From Sporosarcina ureae (GTDB lineage Bacteria > Bacillota > Bacilli > Bacillales_A > Planococcaceae), in the NCBI RefSeq assembly GCF_002082015.1, contig NZ_CP015109.1, positions 272,134-336,133 of the forward strand: 64,000 nt of DNA, written 5' to 3'. The translations under genes and the position numbers were made by a program. The notes beneath the pieces are model-generated. The model was given only the letters and a program-made list of their open reading frames with translations, did not search any database and had not been told where the DNA came from. Numbering within the stretch: position 1 is the stretch's first letter; each line of letters opens with the position of its first letter. Positions 29,938-38,729 of this stretch are shown here, in pieces.

Positions 29938-29938
29938 T

Positions 29939-30811
29939 TTACTCTCCCTCCTTTGTTAAATGAATAAATAATTCATGAAGTGAAACATTTCCTATTTCTA
30001 GTTCTTTTCGTTTTATTTCGTCTTCTTTTTCTTTCGTTAATTCTCCGTACAACATCATCGATTTCGTACCGCCTAGCTGTTCTTCATTTAACACATGAAG
30101 TCCGGCGACCACTTCTACTACATCACTAGTTGGACCTGTAACAGAATATCCTCTTTCTAAAAGAGTGTCCACTTCCTCTTGAAGTATTAATGTACCTTGA
30201 TGAATAATAAGCACTTCGTCAAATAGGTATTCCATTTCTGAGATTAAATGGGTAGATAAAATGAAAATTCGGGGATTGCGTGCTTGCTCTTCTAAAACTT
30301 CATTGTAAAAAATTTCACGTGTTGGGGCATCCATTCCTTGATAGGCTTCATCAAAAATCGTGATGGGCGTTTTACTCGCTAGCCCAATTGTTACATTAAA
30401 AGCAGATTGCATACCTGCCGATAACTTTCGTAATGGTTTGTTGGTTGGGAGGTGAAATAGCTGAACCAATTGTTCCGCATACTTTCGATCAAATGTAGGA
30501 CGGTAGCGCTCGGCTAGATCAAAATATTTACTGATTGTGTCATGATGATCTTTGTAATCTGTTTGATGAACAAACATTACTTGAGACATTGCATTCTCGT
30601 TTTCAAATATGTTCTCTCCATCTATTTTCATTTCTCCACTCGTTGCCTTCCGATAAGCGGCTATTACAGATAGTAAACTCGTTTTTCCAGCACCATTGCG
30701 CCCGATCATTCCATAAATCTTTCCGTTCTCCAACGTGAAGTTAATATCTAATAACGCTTCAAATTCGTTATACGAAACACTTATGTTACTTGCCTCTACT
30801 TTTCTAGTCAT
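29939..30811 (-). CDS. ABC transporter ATP-binding protein
   Basis: The 290 residues have Walker A (GRNGAGKTS), a divergent signature (LSAGMQSAF in place of LSGGQ), Walker B (ITIFDEAYQGMD, with Ala-Tyr where Pro-Thr is usual) and the switch His in ILSTHLI. It should power the permease encoded next. It overlaps the GntR gene by eight bases. The unusual signature is typical of the YtrB/EcsA-like group. Confidence 0.9.
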   Translation of the reverse strand: MTRKVEASNISVSYNEFEALLDINFTLENGKIYGMIGRNGAGKTSLLSVIAAYRKATSGEMKIDGENIFENENAMSQVMFVHQTDYKDHHDTISKYFDLAERYRPTFDRKYAEQLVQLFHLPTNKPLRKLSAGMQSAFNVTIGLASKTPITIFDEAYQGMDAPTREIFYNEVLEEQARNPRIFILSTHLISEMEYLFDEVLIIHQGTLILQEEVDTLLERGYSVTGPTSDVVEVVAGLHVLNEEQLGGTKSMMLYGELTKEKEDEIKRKELEIGNVSLHELFIHLTKEGE

Positions 30812-31184
30812 CCTCTACACTCCCTTTCAACTTTTCCATTATTTTCACGATATCGTGATCTACTAACTTGAGTTTTTTCGCTTCTTTTAACATGGGCAAA
30901 ACAAATTCCTCAGCGAATCCTTCTCTTCGTTTGAGTACCAATTTTTCTTTTGCGCCTTCTTTCACAAACATTCCCACACCCCTTTTTTTATAAATAATCT
31001 CTTCTTCAACAAGGAGGTTAATTCCCTTTGAAACCGTGATGTGATTGATTTTATAAAACTGCACGAGTTGGTTTGTTGATGGAATTTGATCATGTTCTTG
31101 TAGTTGATTATTAATAATTTGATCTTCAATCATTTCTTTTATTTGAAGGTAAATAGGCTTTTTATCATCCAAAGATTTACTCAT
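30804..31184 (-). CDS. GntR-family regulator, YtrA subfamily
   Basis: About 126 residues: a GntR winged helix (KPIYLQIKEMIEDQI ... STNQLVQFYKINHITVSKGINLLVEEEIIYKKRGVGMFV) and the short helical tail of the YtrA subfamily, with no effector domain. The ATG at 31184 has GAGGTGAC seven bases before it, so the GTG at 31196 is rejected. It is the first gene of the ABC operon. A large palindrome 44 bases upstream is its likely operator. Confidence 0.9.
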   Translation of the reverse strand: MSKSLDDKKPIYLQIKEMIEDQIINNQLQEHDQIPSTNQLVQFYKINHITVSKGINLLVEEEIIYKKRGVGMFVKEGAKEKLVLKRREGFAEEFVLPMLKEAKKLKLVDHDIVKIMEKLKGSVEDD

Positions 31185-31227
31185 TCCGTATGTCACCTCT
31201 TTTCATGATATGCTGTACTTAGCTATA

Positions 31228-31261
31228 TGGTTATATGGTTATGTATATAACCATATAACCA
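31228..31261. promoter_or_regulatory. Palindromic operator of the YtrA-like regulator
   Basis: TGGTTATATGGTTAT and ATAACCATATAACCA flank a four-base centre. Each arm itself holds two GGTTAT units, so the site looks like a double operator. It lies between the regulator gene and the FadR-type gene's terminator, over the expected promoter of the ABC operon. Confidence 0.7.
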
Positions 31262-31282
31262 ATTAAATTATTAGTCAACTAA

Positions 31283-31313
31283 AAAAACGATCACTTGGAA
31301 CATGATCGTTTTT
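31283..31313 (-). terminator. Intrinsic terminator of the FadR-type regulator gene
   Basis: AAAAACGATCA pairs with TGATCGTTTTT; on the minus strand seven T follow. It ends the hydroxylase-regulator transcript. Confidence 0.85.
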
Positions 31314-31351
31314 GAATAGTATAAGTTTATTATGATGGAAATAGAAAGTGT

Positions 31352-32068
31352 TTAGTGTATACTATCCAGCTTAAACTTCACTCCGATTCTTTCGTCTGGT
31401 GACAATTGGTTTTTCCATAGTTCATAGCTTTTTTCCATCATTGCCCGGGAAAGTGTTCCTGCTTGTTGATCATCAGCTGATAATGCAAAAGACAGTAACT
31501 TATTATAATAATGTAATGAAGCTTCACGGCGAAATGAGCTTTCAAAGTATTTCACTGCCATTTTCACGTAGGCCGGCTCAAAGCTGTTTAACACGAGCGA
31601 GAAAAGCGGATTCTCGGATAATCTAGCTAACTCCTTTTGAAGTTTCCAATCATACGATGCAAAAGCTTCCGCCGTGTCTGACAACTCATCTATTTCAGCG
31701 AGTAATCCTACTACTTTAGGATAATTGTACAGTACCGCTTTTTGTACATATTGAGGCGTTAACGCAATACGCAATTCCAAAAAATAGAGAACGAATGCAT
31801 CAGGTACTTGATCAAAGTACTCGATAATATCTACGATGGTTGTAATATTGCCTCTGTTCCAATATTCATTGACAACAGCGCGTTGTCCTTTTCGTAATGT
31901 CAGCCAGCCTCCGTGACTCAGACGCTGCAAGATTTCTCGAATAGCGGGCCGTCCTAGTTCATACATCGCTGCTAGTTCTCTTTCCGTTTCGATTTGACTG
32001 CCCGCCACATATTCTCCTTGAAGAATTGCTTTAATCAGTTCTTTTTCAACAGTTGTTGTTCGATTCAT
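31352..32068 (-). CDS. FadR-like GntR-family regulator
   Basis: About 238 residues with an N-terminal winged helix (LIKAILQGEYVAGSQIETERELAAMYELGRPAIREILQRLSHG) and a helical C-terminal domain like the acyl-CoA-binding domain of FadR. The ATG at 32068 has AAAGGAG eight bases before it; a GTG at 32089 lies upstream of that site. It follows the fatty acid hydroxylase-type gene by 24 bases and so is probably on one transcript, which supports a role in lipid control. Confidence 0.82.
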   Translation of the reverse strand: MNRTTTVEKELIKAILQGEYVAGSQIETERELAAMYELGRPAIREILQRLSHGGWLTLRKGQRAVVNEYWNRGNITTIVDIIEYFDQVPDAFVLYFLELRIALTPQYVQKAVLYNYPKVVGLLAEIDELSDTAEAFASYDWKLQKELARLSENPLFSLVLNSFEPAYVKMAVKYFESSFRREASLHYYNKLLSFALSADDQQAGTLSRAMMEKSYELWKNQLSPDERIGVKFKLDSIH

Positions 32069-32092
32069 GGCTAGATCTCCTTTATTCACTAC

Positions 32093-32707
32093 TTACGTAC
32101 GATTTTCTAAATTTCTAGCAGTATCGCTTTTATCGACTGCTTTTTGATCTTTATACGTTCCAAACGTTTTGTCGATAGCTGTATGTGTAACCCCAAACCA
32201 GTAGTTTTCATTTTTAAAATGATGCCAAAGATGTGCTTTCTTTATACGTTTTCCTATTTCGGTACGCGGTTGAACGGGGCGGTGCGCAATATAATGTTTC
32301 CATTCATAATACATGAAATAGACGATGATGCCTGCTAGATACGCCACTGTGAATGTAAAGTTACTTGTAATGAAATAAAAAGCAATCGTAAATATGGAAA
32401 ATCCAGGTAAGCTAAACCAAATTGGCAGAAACAACAGTTTTAAATTTGTTGGATCTACATGATGATCAAAATGTAAACGCTTAATCGTTTTCAATAAAAA
32501 TGGATGGGTTGGCGTTTTCATATGGAATAAAAATCTATGAATCATATATTCGCTCATTGCATAAGTAGCCATCCCAACAATAAATGAAACCCATACACTA
32601 AGAGAGAATGCGTGTAAAAGAGTATAACTAATCAGCGGAATCAATAGCACAAGCATCATCATAATGTCCGAAAACATAAAGAACTCTTTTACATATTTTG
32701 TATTCAT
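32093..32707 (-). CDS. Sterol desaturase/fatty acid hydroxylase-family membrane protein
   Basis: About 204 residues with four membrane helices and the histidine boxes of di-iron hydroxylases: HRFLFH, HFDHH, HYIAHRP and HLWHH. It should oxidise a lipid chain in the membrane. The ATG at 32707 is chosen because AGGAGG lies seven bases before it; a start at 32749 has none. It is co-transcribed with the FadR-type regulator. The exact lipid is unknown. Confidence 0.87.
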   Translation of the reverse strand: MNTKYVKEFFMFSDIMMMLVLLIPLISYTLLHAFSLSVWVSFIVGMATYAMSEYMIHRFLFHMKTPTHPFLLKTIKRLHFDHHVDPTNLKLLFLPIWFSLPGFSIFTIAFYFITSNFTFTVAYLAGIIVYFMYYEWKHYIAHRPVQPRTEIGKRIKKAHLWHHFKNENYWFGVTHTAIDKTFGTYKDQKAVDKSDTARNLENRT

Positions 32708-32757
32708 CAACCGTCCTCCTATCTTATTGTCAATCAATCTATAAAGCATATTAGCTA

Positions 32758-32802
32758 ACCAATTTCATTTGGTAAGACCATAAATAAAATTGGAATTACC
32801 AA
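32758..32802 (-). promoter_or_regulatory. Cluster of TTGG/CCAA dyads upstream of the hydroxylase operon
   Basis: ACCAATTTCATTTGGT (32758-32773), TGGTAAGACCA (32770-32780) and TTGGAATTACCAA (32790-32802) overlap or adjoin. TGGTnnGACCA resembles the FadR operator core. They lie 50-95 bases before the hydroxylase start and are a likely site for the FadR-type regulator. The rest of the gap to the MFS gene shows only an imperfect hairpin at about 32,852-32,905. Confidence 0.55.
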
Positions 32803-33084
32803 AATAATATATTGTTCAGAATTAATAGTTAATTTATTTTTTGGAAATGGAAAAGTACTACATAAAGAAGCAAATCTAACGTTTCTTATGCAGTGCTATT
32901 TTATTCCTCCATTAATTGATACATGTTATACTACTCAAGCGGCAAGTTACATATAGCAACGAACTTATTTCAGCTAAGGATATCTGCTTCTGGTCGTTGC
33001 CAGGGTGGGTATCCTTTGCTGCGTCAAAATACGTTTCATTCATATATACTTTGCATCAGTCTGTTTTTAGAAAGGAAGTAAATT

Positions 33085-34494
33085 GTGTCTTCATTACAAA
33101 TTGTTCAAGTACGTTATCCAAAAGCGATGGCTTTCACTCTAATGTTCGGAGCTTTTATTGGGTTATTCGGTGAGACGGCTTTAAATATGGCTCTTACCAA
33201 TATTATGGCCGACTTCTCGATTAACTCAGCAACTGCACAGTGGTTGACTACGGGGTATTTATTAACGTTAGGTATTCTCGTTCCTGTGTCGTCTCTTTTA
33301 ATCCGTTGGTTTACAACGAAACAATTGCTCGTTGCGTCTTTAGCCTTTTCAATAGCCGGTTCATTTTTAGCTGGGCTCGCTCCGAGTTTTGCCGTGTTAT
33401 TTATAGGTCGTGTCGTGCAAGCGATTGGAACAGGAATATTATTACCATTAATGATGAACGTCATTTTATTGATATTCCCGATCTATAAACGCGGTGCCGT
33501 TATGGGCGTCATGGGGCTTGTGATCACGACAGCTCCCGCGATTGGACCTGCACTCTCGGGATTAATCGTCGACACACTCGGTTGGTCATACATTTTCTGG
33601 GTCAGCCTTTTATTTTATATAGGATTAATCGTATTTGGTCTCAAAAAAATTGACAATGTCTCACAAATCACGAAACCAGCGATCGATATCGTTTCGATTA
33701 TATTATCAACGGTCGGGTTTGGTGGGGTTATTTATAGTTTAAGTACTATGGCAGAAAATTCTTTAACGTCTGCATACGTATACCTTCCATTATTAGTCGG
33801 TTTCGTTTCTCTACTTTTATTTGCGGTAAGACAGTTCAAGATGAAGCAGCCGATGATCAATTTACGTGTGTTTAAATATCCGATGTTCACGTTAGGGATC
33901 GTACTATTGTTCATTGGCATGTTTTTAATCTTATCTACTGCCATTTTGCTGCCCTTGTATATGAGAACGTCTTTGCTCGTCAGCGCAGCAGTAGCGGGAC
34001 TTGTTTTATTACCAGGCAGCGCGTTGAACGCATTGTTGTCTCCAGTCATAGGTATGCTGTCAGACAGATTCGGCGTCAAAACAATATTACCGATCGGCTT
34101 CCTATTAACTTCGATTTCGAGTGTATTGTTCATTATCATTATTTCCGCTGAAACGCCTATTTGGCAAGTAGTCATCGCTTTCTTAATATTCTTCGTAGGG
34201 ATTGCCATGATTATCATGCCTGCTCAAACGAACGGATTAAATGAATTACCGCGCGAACTCTATGCAGATGGTTCGGCTGTCACGAATACTCTCCAACAAA
34301 TCGCTGGTGCTACGGGAACAGCTTTGGCGATTACATTCATGATACATGGAGAAAACTTATTTCTAGAAGCTTCTCCTAGTGCTTCGTCTGTTGATGTGAT
34401 TGCAGCGGGTACGAAATATGCATTTTACTTTATCGCAGCGTTTGCTGTTACAGGATTTATTGCGTCTCTGTTTGTGAAACGTGTTCGTGTGTAA
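33085..34494 (+). CDS. MFS transporter, DHA2-type drug exporter
   Basis: The 469 residues give about 14 membrane helices, the DHA2 layout (LmrB/EmrB-like). Family segments include QWLTTGYLLTLGILVPVSS, motif A-like RGAVMGVMGL, and motif C GPALSGLIVDTLGWSYIFWV. It should export drugs using the proton gradient. The start is GTG, with AAAGGAAG six bases before it. It is a single gene followed by a strong terminator. Confidence 0.92.
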   Translation: MSSLQIVQVRYPKAMAFTLMFGAFIGLFGETALNMALTNIMADFSINSATAQWLTTGYLLTLGILVPVSSLLIRWFTTKQLLVASLAFSIAGSFLAGLAPSFAVLFIGRVVQAIGTGILLPLMMNVILLIFPIYKRGAVMGVMGLVITTAPAIGPALSGLIVDTLGWSYIFWVSLLFYIGLIVFGLKKIDNVSQITKPAIDIVSIILSTVGFGGVIYSLSTMAENSLTSAYVYLPLLVGFVSLLLFAVRQFKMKQPMINLRVFKYPMFTLGIVLLFIGMFLILSTAILLPLYMRTSLLVSAAVAGLVLLPGSALNALLSPVIGMLSDRFGVKTILPIGFLLTSISSVLFIIIISAETPIWQVVIAFLIFFVGIAMIIMPAQTNGLNELPRELYADGSAVTNTLQQIAGATGTALAITFMIHGENLFLEASPSASSVDVIAAGTKYAFYFIAAFAVTGFIASLFVKRVRV

Positions 34495-34639
34495 CCGAGG
34501 TACTTCAGTCAGCAAGGGATTCATGAAATAGCGATAACTGATTTCATTACCCTCACACTCACTTTCGCTATGCAGAAAGTTTACTTAAAGTATCAAGTCT
34601 AGCTGTTTACGAAGCAACGATAAATTATATCCATTAACA

Positions 34640-34676
34640 AAAACCCTTCTGCGATGACTCCATCGTAGAAGGGTTT
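34640..34676. terminator. Bidirectional terminator between MFS and SLH genes
   Basis: AAAACCCTTCT-CGATG and CATCG-AGAAGGGTTTT form the stem of a hairpin between two convergent genes, with A and T runs on both sides. Confidence 0.88.
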
Positions 34677-34727
34677 TCTTGTATAGTGACACGTGTTTAA
34701 ATTAACGATTCCAGATTCAGAGCAACC

Positions 34728-35981
34728 TCAATATTCGTAATAACCGCTGTCTGAATTCACTACGACCGTATCAAGACCTTGATCTGTCTGAACCGTGAAT
34801 TTGTATTTTTTATACGTATATTTTTCTCCGCTTTTCTGATCTGTGCCAGTGGCTGTTGACTCGGAGACGAAATGAATCGTAATGTAAGCAGGGTCTTGAT
34901 ACGAATAGTCATAACGCAAAATCTGCTTCACTTCGTCCTTTGTCAGCTCAAAATTACGCTTGCCGATTCCCGTATATTTCAAATCATGTATCTTCCATTT
35001 GCCACTTTCTTTTTTAAATATATAGTCAACGAAAGCTCCACCCGAAACTGGTCCCGGTGAATCTAGTAAAATTGTGTTGACGACCAGTTTATCTTTGCTC
35101 GGTTGCGAATACTGGAGACGAACCGACAATTCCGATACATAATACGGGAAGAACGATGTATCGCACGCGAAACACACATACGGATAATCGCGCTTCATCT
35201 GAATATCTGCAAATCTAGCAGTGGCATATGGCAGTAATTGCGAACGAATTTCACTGAACTTCTTATTCGCTAGGAACCCTCTGATCATCACACCTTCTAC
35301 TTCAGCTGGTGTACGGTACAGAAGATTCAGTACTTGCGCCTTGCTCACTTTTTCTGTTTCCACAGGCGTAACGCCTACTTTCAATGAACGGCTCAAAAAC
35401 TCCGCATAATGCGCGCGTGTAACTCGTTTATTGGGCATAAAAATACCGTCATCGCCTTTTGCTATACCATTCTCAAGCAACACATGCGCATGAACAAAAC
35501 CCCAATGATCCAAATAAAGGTCATGGAAGCCGCCTGGTCGATCAGTCAGTCGAAAACCGAATGCTAAGTCCAATATTTTCGCCATCTGAATTCGTGTGAT
35601 CGGTGCGTCAGGATTGAATTTTTGATTCGCCCCTCCGCTTACGATCCCTGCTTGCGTCAAATTCATGATGGGCTGATAATATGGATGACTGAGTGGTACA
35701 TCTTTGTAGATCAACTTCTTTCCTGCTTTTGGTAGCTTCAGTGCCTGATCAAGTAATGTCGCAACATGCTTGCGACTAATTGGATCATTCGGTCGGAATG
35801 TACCATCTGGATACCCGCTAATAAGTCCTTTCTTCTCCATCTCTTGGATCGCTGCATAGTTCGGATGTTTCTTCGGTACGTCCTTGAATTCCTTTGCGGA
35901 TGCCTGTCCAGAGTTTACGAAAACAATGGATAAAACGAACAGCATGGCGGTCCACAACAACGTTTGCATAAGTTTTTTCAT
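34728..35981 (-). CDS. SLH-domain cell-surface protein
   Basis: The 417 residues start with a signal peptide (cut after GQASA) and three SLH repeats (FKDVPKKHPNYAAIQEM ... ISGYPDGTFRPNDPISRKHVATLL; a second from about 90; a third from about 145). SLH repeats bind the secondary wall polymer. The C-terminal half has an ITYVK-like beta domain with two cysteines (YVCFACDTSF) and is not a family I can name. AGGAG precedes the ATG. It is a single gene in a cluster of SLH genes. Confidence 0.88.
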   Translation of the reverse strand: MKKLMQTLLWTAMLFVLSIVFVNSGQASAKEFKDVPKKHPNYAAIQEMEKKGLISGYPDGTFRPNDPISRKHVATLLDQALKLPKAGKKLIYKDVPLSHPYYQPIMNLTQAGIVSGGANQKFNPDAPITRIQMAKILDLAFGFRLTDRPGGFHDLYLDHWGFVHAHVLLENGIAKGDDGIFMPNKRVTRAHYAEFLSRSLKVGVTPVETEKVSKAQVLNLLYRTPAEVEGVMIRGFLANKKFSEIRSQLLPYATARFADIQMKRDYPYVCFACDTSFFPYYVSELSVRLQYSQPSKDKLVVNTILLDSPGPVSGGAFVDYIFKKESGKWKIHDLKYTGIGKRNFELTKDEVKQILRYDYSYQDPAYITIHFVSESTATGTDQKSGEKYTYKKYKFTVQTDQGLDTVVVNSDSGYYEY

Positions 35982-36329
35982 GACTTCACTCCTAGTTTGC
36001 CATTATAGTATTTGTTTCACTCCGAAAGAAATATTCATGAGTGAAACATTACTATTTATTTTACATGAATAGGCTTACTTTGCTAGTCTAATAATACTAG
36101 TTGGTAGATTTTTGTTAAATAGTAATTATTTATTCGGAATATACAGCATTAATATATTGAAGAGTCCCTATACAGGTAACAAACACAATGCCCTGCTGTA
36201 TATCGTACTCAGTGATGACGGATTGATGAATGGTATATTAAAATAGTGCAGGTATAAAATACAAACATTACTATATAAACAACCATGAAAGATTCTCAAT
36301 CAAACACTTTTCACTAAAACTATCACACA

Positions 36330-36364
36330 AAAAAGCAAGCGTCTATTCCACGCTTGCTTTTTTG
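36330..36364 (-). terminator. Intrinsic terminator at the end of the truncated SLH copy
   Basis: AAAAAAGCAAGCGT pairs with ACGCTTGCTTTTTT around a seven-base loop, four bases after the stop codon. Confidence 0.88.
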
Positions 36365-36367
36365 TGT

Positions 36368-37000
36368 TTACGGACCCCATTGACCTTCAAAAATTGTTAA
36401 TGTAGAGATGTTGATGATGCCGTACATTTCTTGAACGTCTATGCTTATGCTTTTCGCGAAACCAGGCAGTTTCAAGACGCCCAACACTTCTTCCACTTGA
36501 ACGTGGTATTTTATATATATCGAAGCTCCATTTAACATACTGCCCGACACATTAAGTGTGCCTTTTCCCTCATTTAGTGGAATAAGTTGAATTTTTGTTT
36601 TAGTATAGCCTGGCTTTCCATAGACCATAACTGATTCATATAAATCTGTATCTGTCTTCCATATAACACCTTCAATTTCATCCAATCCAACATCTTTAGC
36701 CTCTAATGTGACCATTGACGGCTTCATTTCTTCTGTGACTTCCATTAATTTAGCGGCCTGTCCTCTTGTCACATCTGTATTTATGCCGAATGTGTTAGGT
36801 GTAGTCCCTGTAGTAATTCCTAATTTATAAAGGATCAAGATATTTTCACTGTGCGATTGTGAAACATGAATATCTTTGAACGGATTTTTCATGCTCTGAA
36901 AATTGTAGCGTGGTAAATCAAATGCTTTTACAAGAATTGAAGTAACGTATAGACGTTGAATTTTGGATATAGTTTCAATTTGATTTACTATTATTTCCAC
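36368..37000 (-). pseudogene. N-terminally truncated SLH paralogue
   Basis: The frame (210 codons) begins with about 20 residues unlike any SLH protein and then joins the second SLH repeat in mid-domain (SILVKAFDLPRYNFQSMKNP). From there it follows the neighbour at 37,050 closely (KNPFKD, ILYKLGITTGT, VTRGQAAKLM, YGKPGYTK). The signal peptide and first one and a half repeats are missing. It lies directly behind the neighbour's terminator without a promoter. It is a broken tandem duplicate. Confidence 0.75.
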
Positions 37001-37001
37001 A

Positions 37002-37030
37002 AAAAAGCAGACACGTCATTCGTGTCTGCT
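37002..37030 (-). terminator. Intrinsic terminator of the 37,050 SLH gene
   Basis: GCAGACACG and CGTGTCTGC form the stem; on the minus strand six T follow. It isolates the truncated copy downstream. Confidence 0.88.
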
Positions 37031-37049
37031 ACCTACTCATGCACTATAA

Positions 37050-38537
37050 TTAGAAATCTTTATGCAACTCATAAATAGTGGAAGGCGTGATATTGATTAA
37101 ACCGTTCATTTCTTGAATTTCTATCTTCATACCCGTAGTGGTATTCGCTAAACCTTCGCCCGGCACAAAATGCGCTCCATCTACCGAGTTCTCAAATTCC
37201 ATCTCCACAACCCCTACTGCCTTGGCGGTAACACGGAACACATTCGTTCCGGGATCTCTTGTAATGCTTGCGATGTCATTCGCATTTAGTGTTAGAATTG
37301 TATGCTTTCCTATCTTTTTCAATGCTTCCTTATCATAATAATAATCATGAATGAATAATTCTTCTACATCAAATACATACGTTAACCGTTCTTTTAATGT
37401 TTTTATATCGTAATGGAATCCTCTATCATGATGAACTCCTTCTTTTGGCACTATAGCTTCAATCGCATAGCGAACATCTTCACCTGTAGCAAATCGTGCT
37501 GTCGCAATATACTTTCCAGGTTTTTCAATCTTAATGCATGTAAAATAGTCATAGTTAGTGCAATTTTCGAATGGGACATTGTCAGACACCAAGTTCCCTC
37601 CTAGTGTAGAAAGGCTGATGTTTTTGACCTTTTCTTCCGGCGATACTTCGAGTAACGCATCTGTCGGTACATAATCGTCCGTCGCTTCAAGGGTTAGCTT
37701 TAATTCACCATTCACATTTTTGATAAGAATATAAAACTTTTTAGTTATTCGCTTTCCTGAAATAGAGCCGCCAACGCTGATCCTCCCTTTTCCTTCTTTC
37801 AATGGGAGGAGCTGAGCCCTCTCTTTTGTATAACCTGGTTTTCCGTATACAGGCAGTAACGTATACAGCTCCTTGTCGCTATTTGTTATAGAACTCGCAC
37901 CATAAAAATCATCAAACCCGAAAGTTTCTGCTTCTAACGTGATCATCGTTGTGGGTTTGTTCTCTTCGGTTGCTTTCATCAATTTAGCTGCCTGCCCTCT
38001 AGTTACAGGCGCGTTCACGCTGAATGTATCAGGCGATGTTCCTGTCGTGATGCCTAATTTATAAAGGGTCAGGATATTCGGACTGTGCGAACCTGTGACA
38101 AGAACATCCTTGAACGGATTTTTCACATCATATACACTATAGCGCGGCAAGTCGAACGCTTTGACGAGGATGGAAGCCAATTGCCCTCGCTTCACGGGAT
38201 CATTTGGTCCATAACGTCCGTCTTGATAGCCGCCAATAATATTTGCTTCTGCAAGCGCGGCAATTGCTCCGTGATAGCCGTTTGCTGTCGAGACGTCTGA
38301 GAAGCCTGGATCTTTGACATTCTTTATGTCCATTCTGCTCAACTTCGCAATAATTGCAGCGGCTTGTCCACGTGTAATTGATTTACTCAGTTTAAACGTG
38401 CCGTCCGGATAACCTCCAATAATATTGCGTTCTGCCAACTCATTTACCGCTTCTGCAAAATGTTTCGTAGAAGGCACGTCAGAAAATCGTTGATTACTTG
38501 CAGCTGAGCTTGATAATGGGAGGCTAAGTACAAGCAA
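37050..38537 (-). CDS. SLH-domain surface protein lacking its normal start codon
   Basis: The protein has three SLH repeats (about residues 15-60, 75-120 and 135-190) and a long beta-rich C-terminal part with a Big-like segment near the end. Read upward in frame, a full signal peptide is visible (KLFIILGACLLVLSLPLSSS), but it has no ATG, GTG or TTG before it: GAAAGGAAG runs straight into the AAA CTA codons. The sister gene at 49,894 has the same leader with about 12 extra bases that contain the ATG. The TTG at 38537 is the only standard start left and would cut the signal peptide in half. Expression is doubtful. Confidence 0.7.
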   Translation of the reverse strand: MLVLSLPLSSSAASNQRFSDVPSTKHFAEAVNELAERNIIGGYPDGTFKLSKSITRGQAAAIIAKLSRMDIKNVKDPGFSDVSTANGYHGAIAALAEANIIGGYQDGRYGPNDPVKRGQLASILVKAFDLPRYSVYDVKNPFKDVLVTGSHSPNILTLYKLGITTGTSPDTFSVNAPVTRGQAAKLMKATEENKPTTMITLEAETFGFDDFYGASSITNSDKELYTLLPVYGKPGYTKERAQLLPLKEGKGRISVGGSISGKRITKKFYILIKNVNGELKLTLEATDDYVPTDALLEVSPEEKVKNISLSTLGGNLVSDNVPFENCTNYDYFTCIKIEKPGKYIATARFATGEDVRYAIEAIVPKEGVHHDRGFHYDIKTLKERLTYVFDVEELFIHDYYYDKEALKKIGKHTILTLNANDIASITRDPGTNVFRVTAKAVGVVEMEFENSVDGAHFVPGEGLANTTTGMKIEIQEMNGLINITPSTIYELHKDF

Positions 38538-38673
38538 ACATGCACCCAGTATTATGAATAGTTTCTTCCTTTCTATTGTTTATTCATATAACAACGTACA
38601 GACGGAAAAATCAGGAAATAGTTTCAAATTATTTTGCAAGTATAGTGGCATCCCGGTACGTAAGAGGAGATGA

Positions 38674-38707
38674 AAAGACCGCTAATTTGTATCCACTAGC
38701 GGTCTTT
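38674..38707 (-). terminator. Intrinsic terminator of the SLH/DUF5050-like gene
   Basis: AAAGACCGCTA and TAGCGGTCTTT form the stem; TTTTC follows on the minus strand. Confidence 0.8.
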
Positions 38708-38729
38708 CCTAGCGTAAATACTTACTTAA

